Source: Candidatus Acetothermia bacterium (GTDB taxonomy: Bacteria; Bipolaricaulota; Bipolaricaulia; Bipolaricaulales; Bipolaricaulaceae). Taken from it: a DNA stretch of 5,511 nt. Shown piece after piece: positions 1 to 5,511 of the stretch. Positions within the stretch are counted from its first letter, which is position 1; each line of letters starts with the position of its first letter. Both the position numbers and the translations under genes were made by a program. The stretch lies in contig JAGDVW010000056.1 in NCBI GenBank assembly GCA_023255835.1, positions 1-5,511 on the forward strand, in the 5' to 3' direction. A model generated the notes under the pieces. That model was not told where the DNA came from and made no database searches. It saw nothing but the letters and a program-made list of their open reading frames with translations.

Positions 1-1449
1 ATGGAAGGGTTGGAGATCGCCAAGGCCCTGGAAGAAGCGCAGGAGCTGGTGGGAGCAAGGCTGAGCAAGGTCCACCAGATCGGGGAAGTTTTCTTTCTGC
101 GCTTCTTCGATCCCCCTGGGGCCTTGGCCCTCGATCCCAAGGGGAAGGCCTTCCATCGCACAGAGCTTCGGCCGCTTGCCCCGCCCAAGCCGCCCGCCTT
201 CTGCCAGCTTTTGCGCGCCCTCGTGGGCCAACCCCTTCTGGCCCTGGAGCAAGCCGGGTTCGATCGGGTCGTGCGCCTTCGCTTCCCCGAGGCCGATTTG
301 ATCTTGGACCTCCGCCCCCGGGCGGGGAACCTTTTTTTCTTCGGAAGGGATGGGAAAAGGGAAGCCCTGCGGGAGGGGGCGTTTCAGGAAATCCCTTTTG
401 GTCCAGGGGATCCCGTAGCGGGGTTGGGGCCGGGACTTCGTCGGGCCCTTTTTGCCCGCCTTGGACAAGAACCAAGTGAAACGGAGCTCCGGGAATTTGC
501 GGAGGAGCTCCTCCGCCTTCCCCCAAAAGGTTTCCTTTACCGCGCGGGGAAAGGGCTAAAAGCCTCGTTTTTCCCGGGGCCGGATTTTGGCGAACCCCTT
601 CAAGAATTTCCCGCCTTTTGGGAGGCCCTGGACCGCGTTTTGGAGGAGCGGGTTTGCGAGGATTTGGCAAAAGCGCGGATTGAAGAGCTTGAGCGGGAGC
701 TTGAGCGGAAAAAGCGGGCCCTTTCCGCTTTAGCCAGGGCCGAGGAGGAGGCCCAAGGCTGGCGCGCCCTGCAAGAGAAGGCGGATTTGATCCTCGCGAG
801 GCTTTTGGAGATCCCGCGGGGCGCGCCCCGTGCGGTGGTGGAGGGGTTCGACGGGAATCCCGTGGAGATCGAGCTCGATCCCGCATTCTCCCCTCAGGAG
901 TATGCCCAAGTTTTGTATCGGCAGGCCCAGAAAATGCGGCGCACCCTGGCGGCTGTGCCTGCCCGGCGGGCGGCGCTGGAGGGCGAGACCGCCCGCATCG
1001 CTGAGGAGATAGAACTCCTCCGGGCGCGGCCGGATCTCGCGCCTTTTTTAGTTTTTCGCAAAGAGGAGCCGGAAAAGGCCAAAGAAAAAGAACCACCTGC
1101 GCAACCGCGGCAATATCGCATTGGGGGATTCACCGTGCTCGTGGGCCGCTCCGCCAAGGAGAACGACTGGATCGTGCGCCGGGCGAGCCCCAACGATATT
1201 TGGCTTCACGCCCGCGGCGTTCCCGGGGCCCACGTCCTCATCAGGAGCGGGGGACGGCGTGTGCCCGAGGAAGTTCTCATTCAGGCCGCGAAACTCGCCG
1301 CCTGGCACTCCAAGGCCCGGGGTGAACGAAAAGTGGAGGTGAGCTACACTGAGGCCCGGTACGTCAAAAAGCCGAAAGGTAGCCCGCCAGGCATGGTGAC
1401 ACTTTTGCGCGAGGAGGTTTTGGTGGTGTCGGGAGAGGAGGCCCCTTGA
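1..1449 (+). CDS. rqcH: RqcH / NFACT-family ribosome quality-control factor (Rqc2 homolog)
   Basis: In characterised bacteria RqcH binds 50S subunits carrying stalled peptidyl-tRNA, recruits tRNA-Ala and adds C-terminal alanine tails that target the chain for proteolysis. Domains visible in the 482 residues: NFACT-N at about 1-135, with LVGARLSKVHQ near residues 17-27 and the family Asp-Arg pair (FDR, D88/R89), matching the D97/R98 pair needed for function in Bacillus; a rudimentary helix-hairpin-helix around 140-175; charged coiled coils at about 215-260 and 300-343 enclosing an ELDPAFSPQE segment typical of the family middle; and a C-terminal NFACT-R (DUF814) domain at about 371-476 with GRSAKENDW, NDIWLHARGVPGAHV and YVKKPKGSPPGMV. 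At 482 residues it is shorter than the common 550-580, mainly in the middle. The ATG is base 1 of the window. It fits homolog N-termini to within a few residues, but an upstream start cannot be excluded. Family assignment is secure; alanine tailing is inferred from homologs. Confidence 0.93.
   Translation: MEGLEIAKALEEAQELVGARLSKVHQIGEVFFLRFFDPPGALALDPKGKAFHRTELRPLAPPKPPAFCQLLRALVGQPLLALEQAGFDRVVRLRFPEADLILDLRPRAGNLFFFGRDGKREALREGAFQEIPFGPGDPVAGLGPGLRRALFARLGQEPSETELREFAEELLRLPPKGFLYRAGKGLKASFFPGPDFGEPLQEFPAFWEALDRVLEERVCEDLAKARIEELERELERKKRALSALARAEEEAQGWRALQEKADLILARLLEIPRGAPRAVVEGFDGNPVEIELDPAFSPQEYAQVLYRQAQKMRRTLAAVPARRAALEGETARIAEEIELLRARPDLAPFLVFRKEEPEKAKEKEPPAQPRQYRIGGFTVLVGRSAKENDWIVRRASPNDIWLHARGVPGAHVLIRSGGRRVPEEVLIQAAKLAAWHSKARGERKVEVSYTEARYVKKPKGSPPGMVTLLREEVLVVSGEEAP
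1435..1441 (+). promoter_or_regulatory. Ribosome binding site for the M50 protease gene
   Basis: A full GAGGAGG Shine-Dalgarno lies inside the last codons of rqcH, 4 bases before a TTG. It decides the start of the next gene, because no ATG exists in that frame before the zinc-binding motif. Confidence 0.7.
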
Positions 1450-2114
1450 GCCTTTTTCTGCAAATTGTTTTTGCGATCCTCGCTCTTTTCCTTTGTGTCA
1501 TCCCCCATGAGCTCGCCCACGGTCTTGTGGCCCTTTGGCTTGGGGATCCCACGGCCAAGCGGGCCGGCCGGCTCTCCCTCAATCCCCTGCGCCACCTGGA
1601 CCCCATCGGTTCGGTGCTCCTCCCCTTGGCCTTGATCCTCATCCGCCGGTTCACGGGTGTGCCCCTTGTGGTCTTCGGTTGGGCCAAACCAGTCCCCATC
1701 AATCCCTATTACTTTCGGGACCCCTGGCGGGGAATGGTTTGGGTGGGCTTGGCTGGGCCAGCGGTGAACATCGCCCTTGCCGGCTTTACCGCGGCCGTGG
1801 CCAGGCTCCTTTATCTTGCCGGGGTACGGAGTGCCTCGGTGTACATGTTCCTCGCCCTCTTCACGGTGATTTCCCTTCTCATCGCCTTTTTCAACCTCGT
1901 GCCCATCCCGCCCCTCGATGGTTCCCGCATCCTCACCTACTTCCTTCCCCAGGGCTGGCGGCTTGGGGTGGTGCGATTGGAGCAATTTGGCATCATCATT
2001 GTGGTCGTGCTCATGCTTTTGGGCCTCCTCGATGTGGTCCTCCGCGGGGCCGAGGCCGTGGCGGTGTACATGCTGGGCGTGGATGTGGCCCGTTTTTCTG
2101 GGCTTTGGTGGTAG
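1446..2114 (+). CDS. Site-2 protease family protein (peptidase M50, membrane zinc metalloprotease)
   Basis: An integral-membrane metalloprotease of 222 residues, of the small S2P-like type lacking PDZ and CBS domains. The first membrane segment (about 4-20) runs into the zinc-binding HELAH motif (21-25). GWAKPVPINP follows at 78-87, then a membrane segment starting with GLAGPAVN at 101-108 and another at about 133-150. The second family signature, NLVPIPPLDGSRI (150-162), supplies the third zinc ligand, probably D158. A last hydrophobic segment spans about 182-199. All expected catalytic residues are present. The start is TTG: its last two bases form part of the rqcH stop (TTGA), a strong Shine-Dalgarno precedes it, and later starts would remove the catalytic helix. 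Tight coupling to rqcH and tig suggests joint expression with cytosolic quality-control genes. The substrate is unknown; S2P relatives cleave anti-sigma factors or other membrane proteins inside the bilayer. Confidence 0.88.
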   Translation: MSLFLQIVFAILALFLCVIPHELAHGLVALWLGDPTAKRAGRLSLNPLRHLDPIGSVLLPLALILIRRFTGVPLVVFGWAKPVPINPYYFRDPWRGMVWVGLAGPAVNIALAGFTAAVARLLYLAGVRSASVYMFLALFTVISLLIAFFNLVPIPPLDGSRILTYFLPQGWRLGVVRLEQFGIIIVVVLMLLGLLDVVLRGAEAVAVYMLGVDVARFSGLWW

Positions 2115-2123
2115 GCAGGTATA

Positions 2124-3239
2124 ATGCCCAACGCGGTGCCCACGGAAAACATTCAGGTGAAGCGCGAGGGGACCCAGGTCAGCCTGGAGATCCGCGTCCC
2201 CAAAGAGGCCGTTCGCCAAAAGGAGGAGGAGCTCCTGCGGGTTTTGGCCCAAGAGCTCCACGTCCCGGGGTTCCGGCCGGGCAAAGCTCCCAGGGATCTT
2301 CTGCTTCGCCGTTACGGGGTGGAGAACTTCTGGGAGGAGGTCCGGGAAAACCTCATCCAGGACTGGCTGGATAGGGCCCTGAAGGAGTTTTCCCTCCATC
2401 CCCTTACCACCCCCAAAGTGAAGACCCTGGAGTTCGTGAAGGGGGAAAGCCTTGCTTTCCAGGCGGAATTCGAGGTCCTGCCGGAGTTCACTTTGCCTAC
2501 GGATTTGCAATTGACCGTGGAGGAGCCGCCAGCGGCGGAGGTGCGGGAGGAGGAGGTGGAAGCGGTTTTGGCCGATCTTCGGCGCGAGGCCGCGACCCTG
2601 GAGCCGAAGGATGCGCCAGCGGAGGAGGGCGATGTGGTGCACATCCGCCGCGGCGAGCACGTCTGGGAGGGAACAGCCACGAACGCGCGCCCGCTCGGCC
2701 GACAGCTCCTCGGGGCCAAAGCGGGGACCCGGGTGATCCTCACCGACGAGGAAGGGCACGCCGAGGAATTCGAGGTGGTCGGGGTTTATCGGCTTATCCT
2801 CCCCAGCCCGGAGGAAACCGCGCGCCATTATGGCAAGGAGACCTGGGAAGAACTCAAGGAGGAGGTGCGGCGGGAGCTTTTGGCCCGGGCGGAGGCCAGG
2901 CGCCGGGATGAGCTCCGCCGCCGGGCCCTGGATGCCCTGGCTGAGGCCTTGAACATCCCCGTTCCCGCGGGTTTTTTGGCCGAGGCGGTGGAGGAGGAGA
3001 TGAAAAAATTTCCCAAAAATCCGGAGGTCCGGGCGGAGGTGGAGAAGGCCGTGGCCCGCCGCCTACGCCGGGAAATCCTCATCCATCGTTTGTCTGAGGA
3101 AAAGGGGCTTACGCCCGATCCGGAGGAGGTGCGGCGCATCGCCGCCGCAGAGGGGGAGGACGAGGAAATCGTGCACAATCGCCTGCTTTTCGAGCGCACC
3201 GCCGATTGGGTGTTGGAGAACCTGAGGAGGTCGCAATGA
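2124..3239 (+). CDS. tig: Trigger factor, ribosome-associated chaperone, with reduced PPIase domain
   Basis: Trigger factor docks at the peptide exit tunnel and shields nascent chains. This 371-residue protein (E. coli has 432) has the N-terminal ribosome-binding domain at about 10-125 with the docking loop signature GFRPGKAP (49-56), followed by RRYG and [11 protein letters not shown] (115-125). The FKBP-like PPIase region, about 165-225, begins EEGDVVHI and includes [12 protein letters not shown]. It is roughly 20 residues shorter than in E. coli and lacks the MIPGFE-type and FPEEY-type segments, so prolyl isomerase activity is doubtful. The helical chaperone domain, about 228-371, is rich in Arg and Glu and ends in [11 protein letters not shown]. 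The ATG lies 9 bases after the preceding stop with only a weak purine stretch (GCAGG) before it. The stop overlaps the clpP ATG as ATGA. tig followed by clpP is a classic bacterial order, which supports both calls. Confidence 0.95.
   Translation: MPNAVPTENIQVKREGTQVSLEIRVPKEAVRQKEEELLRVLAQELHVPGFRPGKAPRDLLLRRYGVENFWEEVRENLIQDWLDRALKEFSLHPLTTPKVKTLEFVKGESLAFQAEFEVLPEFTLPTDLQLTVEEPPAAEVREEEVEAVLADLRREAATLEPKDAPAEEGDVVHIRRGEHVWEGTATNARPLGRQLLGAKAGTRVILTDEEGHAEEFEVVGVYRLILPSPEETARHYGKETWEELKEEVRRELLARAEARRRDELRRRALDALAEALNIPVPAGFLAEAVEEEMKKFPKNPEVRAEVEKAVARRLRREILIHRLSEEKGLTPDPEEVRRIAAAEGEDEEIVHNRLLFERTADWVLENLRRSQ
3224..3230 (+). promoter_or_regulatory. Ribosome binding site for clpP
   Basis: A perfect GAGGAGG lies 5 bases before the ATG at 3236, inside the end of tig. 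It fixes that ATG as the start over an in-frame TTG at 3206, which would add ten residues unlike any ClpP N-terminus and has no comparable site. Confidence 0.8.
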
Positions 3240-3847
3240 GACTGCAATACTTCGAGGAAGAGGAATTGCGCATGATGCGCTACTGGGAGCGGGCTTTCGC
3301 CCGCCTTTTCAAGGACCGGATCATCTTCCTTTCCGGGGAGATCGTCTCCAGCGCTGGGGGTTACCCCCATTCCGGGGCCGCCGACAACATCATCGCCCAG
3401 CTCCTTTGTCTTGAGGCGGAGGACCCGGAGAAGGACATCCAGCTTTACATAAACAGTCCCGGCGGGGACCTCCAGGCGGCGCTGGCCATCTACGATGCCA
3501 TGCAGTATGTGCGTTGTCCGGTGCGGACGATCTGTGTGGGGATCGCTGCTTCCGCCGCGGCCCTGATCCTCGCCGGCGGGGCCAAGGGGAAACGCTATGC
3601 CCTCCCCAATTCCCGCATCATGATCCACCAGCCCTGGGGCATGGTGGGCGGCCAGGCGGTGGACATCAAGATCGAGGCCGATGAGATCCTTAAACTCCGG
3701 GACCGGGTTAACGAGATCCTCGCCCACCACACCGGCCAGCCCAAGGAGAAGATCGAGCGGGACACGGATCGGAACTTTTGGATGAGTGCGGAGGAGGCCA
3801 AGGCCTACGGGATCGTGGACGAGGTGATTCAACCGCGCAAAAAATAA
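3236..3847 (+). CDS. clpP: ClpP-family serine protease subunit (S14), divergent, Asp to Asn in the triad
   Basis: Proteolytic core of the Clp protease, which forms stacked heptamers fed by ClpX or ClpC/A unfoldases in the cytoplasm. The 203 residues show [11 protein letters not shown] (26-36), INSPGG oxyanion region (72-77), catalytic Ser106 in GIAASAAAL, catalytic His131 in MIHQP, and ERDTDRN leading into [15 protein letters not shown]. Aligned with E. coli TERD, the third triad position is Asn180, not Asp. Listeria ClpP1 is a known ClpP with Asn there. Other deviations: about 8 extra residues (SSAGGYPHS region, 38-46) before the first main helix; an N-terminus with no clear propeptide and without the usual axial-loop consensus; Ile rather than Gln in GQAAS; and Gln69 where E. 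coli has a Tyr in the ATPase-docking cleft. The gene overlaps tig by four bases. No clpX follows; the next gene is a tRNA on the opposite strand. It may be one of several ClpP paralogs. Confidence 0.92.
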   Translation: MRLQYFEEEELRMMRYWERAFARLFKDRIIFLSGEIVSSAGGYPHSGAADNIIAQLLCLEAEDPEKDIQLYINSPGGDLQAALAIYDAMQYVRCPVRTICVGIAASAAALILAGGAKGKRYALPNSRIMIHQPWGMVGGQAVDIKIEADEILKLRDRVNEILAHHTGQPKEKIERDTDRNFWMSAEEAKAYGIVDEVIQPRKK

Positions 3848-3848
3848 A
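3839..3848 (-). terminator. T-rich tract just after tRNA-Arg, possible transcript end
   Basis: On the minus strand, TTTATTTTTT follows the discriminator base of tRNA-Arg directly. Folded tRNA stems upstream of a T run could act like an intrinsic terminator. There is no separate dedicated hairpin before the tract, and it lies inside the antisense end of clpP, so the call is tentative. Flanking GCGCA and TGCGC could also pair around it as a weak 5-bp stem. Confidence 0.35.
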
Positions 3849-3921
3849 TGCGCCCGGCAGGATTTGAACCTGCGGCCTCCGGCTCCGCAGGCCGGCACTC
3901 TATCCGCTGAGCTACGGGCGC
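3849..3921 (-). tRNA. tRNA-Arg (anticodon GCG), CCA not encoded
   Basis: Read on the minus strand this is a complete 73-base cloverleaf. The acceptor GCGCCCG pairs perfectly with CGGGCGC, discriminator A. The D arm is GCTC with loop AGCGGATA and GAGT, including A20, an arginine identity base. The anticodon stem CCGGC/GCCGG is perfect, with loop CTGCGGA and anticodon GCG. The variable loop has five bases (AGGCC). The T arm is GCAGG, TTCAAAT, CCTGC. The anticodon reads CGC and CGU. No CCA follows (TTT instead), so the tail must be added by the CCA enzyme. It is the second tRNA of the transcript, directly abutting tRNA-Ser, and its 3' end is one base from the convergent clpP stop. Most bacteria use an ACG (inosine) arginine tRNA for this box, so GCG is unusual. 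Confidence 0.95.
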
Positions 3922-4008
3922 TGGCGGAGGGACGGGGACTCGAACCCCGAAGGCCAAAAGGCCCTACCGGTTTTCGAGACCGGCTCCTTGCCGTTCGGAC
4001 ATCCCTCC
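3922..4008 (-). tRNA. tRNA-Ser (anticodon CGA), CCA encoded
   Basis: A class II tRNA on the minus strand, 84 bases plus encoded CCA. The acceptor GGAGGGA pairs with TCCCTCC, discriminator G as expected for serine. The D arm begins TGTCC and closes with GGA. The anticodon stem CCGGT/ACCGG is perfect, with loop CTCGAAA giving anticodon CGA, which reads UCG. The long variable arm forms a stem from GGGCC, TTTT and GGCCT. The T arm is CGGGG, TTCGAGT, CCCCG. The 3' CCA (3924 to 3922) is immediately followed by the first G of tRNA-Arg with no spacer, so one RNase P cut at the tRNA-Arg 5' end would also leave a mature CCA end here. The 5' end is 4 bases after the stop codon of the upstream permease gene. 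Confidence 0.96.
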
Positions 4009-4012
4009 CGGC

Positions 4013-4864
4013 TCAACGATTATCCGGGCCTTTCTTCCCTGGGTCAACGGCGCTCACCACGAAAATCCCGGAAAGGACGAGCAGCGCTCCCCCAAGTTGG
4101 AGGGAGGAGAGCGTTTCCCCAAGCAAAAGCCAGCCGAAGAACGCGGCGAACACCGGCTCCATGGCCAAGATCACCGCAGTCTTTGTGGCGCTGGCCCGGC
4201 TCTCCGCCCAGGCCAAAACGTAATAGGCCAAGGCGGAAGCGAGGATCCCTGTGATCACCAGAGCTTTCCATGCTTGCGAAGAAAGGGGCCAGCGCACCTC
4301 CCCAAAAAGGCCGGCCCCCAAGAACGAGAGGACGGCCACCACGGCGAGTTGCAGGGGGAGAAGGGGGCCGATCCCGGTGGACCTGGCGTAGCGGGCCAAG
4401 AAGGCAATGTACAAGGCGAAGGAAACGGCACAGATCACGGTGAGGAGGTCGCCAAAGAGGCTCCCCTCCCCGCCGGTTTCCGCACCCAGGGACAAAAAGG
4501 CCACGCCCAGGCCAGCCAGGACCACCCCCAGGGCCGCGCGCCGGGAAACCCTTTCCCCCAAAAAGCGGGCCACGATCGGTACGAGGACCACGGAAAGCCC
4601 GGTTATGAGCCCAGATTTTTGCGCGGTGGTGTAACGCAGCCCCCAAGTCTGGAAGAAATAGCCGCCGAAAAGGAAGGCCCCCAAAAGGAGGGCTTCCCGC
4701 CAGGGAAGGGGGCCGCGGCGCAAAAAGGGAATGGTGCAGAGGAAAGCCAAGGAGAACCGGAGGGCCAAAAACCAAAAGGGGCCGACTTCCGCCACCGCCT
4801 CCTTCACCGGCACGAAAGTCCAGCCCCAGATCGCGGTGACGATGATTAAGGCGAGGGTGGCCAT
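4013..4864 (-). CDS. EamA-family (DMT superfamily) membrane transporter
   Basis: A 283-residue permease of the drug/metabolite transporter superfamily, the usual length for a two-repeat EamA protein. Ten hydrophobic segments are visible at about 3-20, 28-47, 57-74, 83-99, 110-127, 137-157, 167-187, 198-219, 229-248 and 255-272. The first EamA repeat starts with AIWGWTFVPVKEA and contains the family's ALRFSLAFL and GLRYTTAQKSGLITGL. The second contains SALAYYVLAWAESRASATKTA and the typical end AMEPVFAAFFGWLLLGETLSSLQLGGALLVLSGI. Substrate cannot be read from sequence; relatives export amino acids or metabolites or are uncharacterised. The ATG overlaps the ychF stop as TGATG and has no Shine-Dalgarno, suggesting translation by termination-reinitiation. 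Its 3' end carries the -35 and -10 elements of a promoter for the downstream tRNAs, the stop lying between the -10 and the tRNA. Confidence 0.9.
   Translation of the reverse strand: MATLALIIVTAIWGWTFVPVKEAVAEVGPFWFLALRFSLAFLCTIPFLRRGPLPWREALLLGAFLFGGYFFQTWGLRYTTAQKSGLITGLSVVLVPIVARFLGERVSRRAALGVVLAGLGVAFLSLGAETGGEGSLFGDLLTVICAVSFALYIAFLARYARSTGIGPLLPLQLAVVAVLSFLGAGLFGEVRWPLSSQAWKALVITGILASALAYYVLAWAESRASATKTAVILAMEPVFAAFFGWLLLGETLSSLQLGGALLVLSGIFVVSAVDPGKKGPDNR
4019..4047 (-). promoter_or_regulatory. Sigma70-type promoter for the tRNA-Ser/tRNA-Arg pair
   Basis: On the minus strand TTGACC (4047-4042) and GATAAT (4024-4019) are separated by exactly 17 bases. Each hexamer matches the consensus at 5 of 6 positions. 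Placing the last -10 base at -7 puts the start at about 4012, four bases before the mature 5' end of tRNA-Ser. The elements lie within the last codons of the EamA gene, so the tRNAs need not depend on the upstream operon. No experimental start is available. Confidence 0.75.
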
Positions 4865-5511
4865 CAGGCGACGATGAAGTGGATTACGTCCCCATCCTGA
4901 ACAACGTAATCCCGGCCCGCTCGCAAAATCTTCCCCGCCTCCCGCAAGGCCTTGTCCGAGCGGTATTGCTCGAGGTCCTCCAGGCGCATGATCTCCGCCA
5001 AAACGAAGCGGTCGCGGAAATCCGTGTGGATTACGGCGCCGGCCTCAGGGGCTTTTGTCCCTGCGGGCACCGTCCAGGCCCGCACCTCCGGGCCCACGAA
5101 GGTGTAAAAAGTGATCACGGAGAGGAGACGATAGGCCTCGCGCACGAGCCGCTCCACCGCAAGCTCCCCAATCCCGTACTCCCGGAGGAATTCCCGCCTC
5201 TCCTCCTCCGCCAGCTCAGAGAGTTCCATCTCCAGGCGGCCGCGGATCACCACCATGCCGGCCCCCCGCTCCCGGGCCAGCTCCGCAACTTTTCGGGAAT
5301 GCTCGTTCTCTCCGGAATCGCCCACGTTGGCCACAAAAAGCACGGGTTTCAGGGTGAGGGGGGCAAGGCCTTTTAGCTTTTCCTTCTCCTCGGCGGTGAG
5401 GGAAGCGTTTCGGATGGGAACGCCCCGCTTGAGGGCATCGATGAGGCGATCCAAAAGGGCCAGCTCTTCCCGGGCCTGTTTGTCGCCGATGCGCGCAGTT
5501 TTGGCGATCCT
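4864..5511 (-). CDS. ychF: Redox-/ribosome-associated ATPase YchF (OLA1 family), C-terminal part
   Basis: The last 215 residues of YchF, an Obg-related P-loop NTPase that prefers ATP and associates with ribosomes. The reading frame is open to the window edge: 19 codons before an in-frame TTG at 5454 encode AKTARIGDKQAREELAL, matching the helical region of YchF, so that TTG is internal and the gene is cut by the window. The N-terminal G domain with the Walker motif lies outside. Visible: the coiled helical insert; LKPVLFVANVGDSGE (about residues 54-68 of this fragment), the family KPVLYVANV strand; and the C-terminal TGS-type domain (about 131-214) with EVRAWTVPAGTKAPEAGAVIHTDF, REAGKI and DYVVQDGDVIHF. 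The C-terminal end is complete and its TGA overlaps the ATG of the EamA gene. Confidence 0.95.
   Translation of the reverse strand, partial: RIAKTARIGDKQAREELALLDRLIDALKRGVPIRNASLTAEEKEKLKGLAPLTLKPVLFVANVGDSGENEHSRKVAELARERGAGMVVIRGRLEMELSELAEEERREFLREYGIGELAVERLVREAYRLLSVITFYTFVGPEVRAWTVPAGTKAPEAGAVIHTDFRDRFVLAEIMRLEDLEQYRSDKALREAGKILRAGRDYVVQDGDVIHFIVA

Noticed and set aside
332..338. Run of seven T in rqcH as a possible frameshift or slippage site
   Set aside because: The frame continues intact with family-like sequence on both sides; no sign of a programmed shift.
2120..2125. Perfect TATAAT just at the tig start
   Set aside because: It overlaps the ATG, so a transcript would begin inside tig, and no -35-like hexamer is found 16-19 bases upstream. 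Probably chance.
1535..2374. Plus-strand open frame of 279 codons overlapping the M50 gene and tig
   Set aside because: Gly/Pro/Arg-rich shadow frame crossing two well-supported genes.
1344..2828. Long open frame (494 codons) on the minus strand, and another at 2828-3898
   Set aside because: They lie antisense to the M50 protease, tig and clpP, show no recognisable family and low-complexity His/Gly/Arg composition, and are explained by high-GC mirror frames.
3206..3238. Upstream TTG start for clpP
   Set aside because: It would add ten residues with no ClpP resemblance; the ATG at 3236 has a perfect Shine-Dalgarno and an ATGA coupling.
3864..4254. Plus-strand open frames across the tRNA region
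   Set aside because: They run through two perfect tRNA cloverleafs and the end of the permease gene on the other strand; composition is not protein-like.
4097..4849. Plus-strand open frame of 250 codons
   Set aside because: Entirely antisense to the EamA permease, whose ten membrane segments and family motifs are clear.
5452..5454. TTG as start of ychF
   Set aside because: The frame stays open to the window end and the upstream 19 codons match YchF, so the TTG is an internal leucine.

Overview
This is a densely packed, GC-rich bacterial chromosome segment. It holds housekeeping genes only; I saw no mobile elements, CRISPR or phage genes. The protein set (RqcH, trigger factor, ClpP, YchF) and the tRNAs are clearly bacterial. 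High GC, charged Arg/Glu-rich proteins and almost no intergenic DNA would suit a deep-branching, possibly thermophilic lineage (Bipolaricaulota/Acetothermia or Deinococcota-like). That is only an impression; nothing here fixes the phylum.

Layout. The plus strand, positions 1 to 3847, is one tight gene string: an RqcH/NFACT ribosome quality-control factor, a site-2-protease-like M50 membrane metalloprotease starting with TTG inside the previous stop, trigger factor (tig), and clpP starting in an ATGA overlap with tig. The minus strand, from 5511 down to 3849, carries the C-terminal part of ychF, an EamA/DMT permease overlapping it by one base (TGATG), then tRNA-Ser(CGA) and tRNA-Arg(GCG). The two units converge, with one base between the clpP stop and the 3' end of tRNA-Arg. 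There is no gene-free stretch longer than about 10 bases.

How it works together. The plus-strand string reads as a proteostasis operon. Trigger factor handles nascent chains at the ribosome exit. RqcH marks chains stalled on split 50S subunits; in Bacillus it adds alanine tails, which ClpXP recognises. ClpP supplies the protease chamber, and the M50 protease cleaves membrane proteins. No clpX follows clpP here.

Most notable points. ClpP has Asn where the catalytic Asp is expected, plus an 8-residue insertion. Trigger factor has a shortened PPIase domain without the usual signature. The two tRNAs abut with no spacer: the encoded CCA of tRNA-Ser directly precedes the first base of tRNA-Arg. 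A near-consensus sigma70 promoter (TTGACC, 17 bases, GATAAT) sits in the end of the permease gene and would start transcription about 4 bases before tRNA-Ser. tRNA-Arg carries GCG rather than the usual bacterial ACG anticodon.
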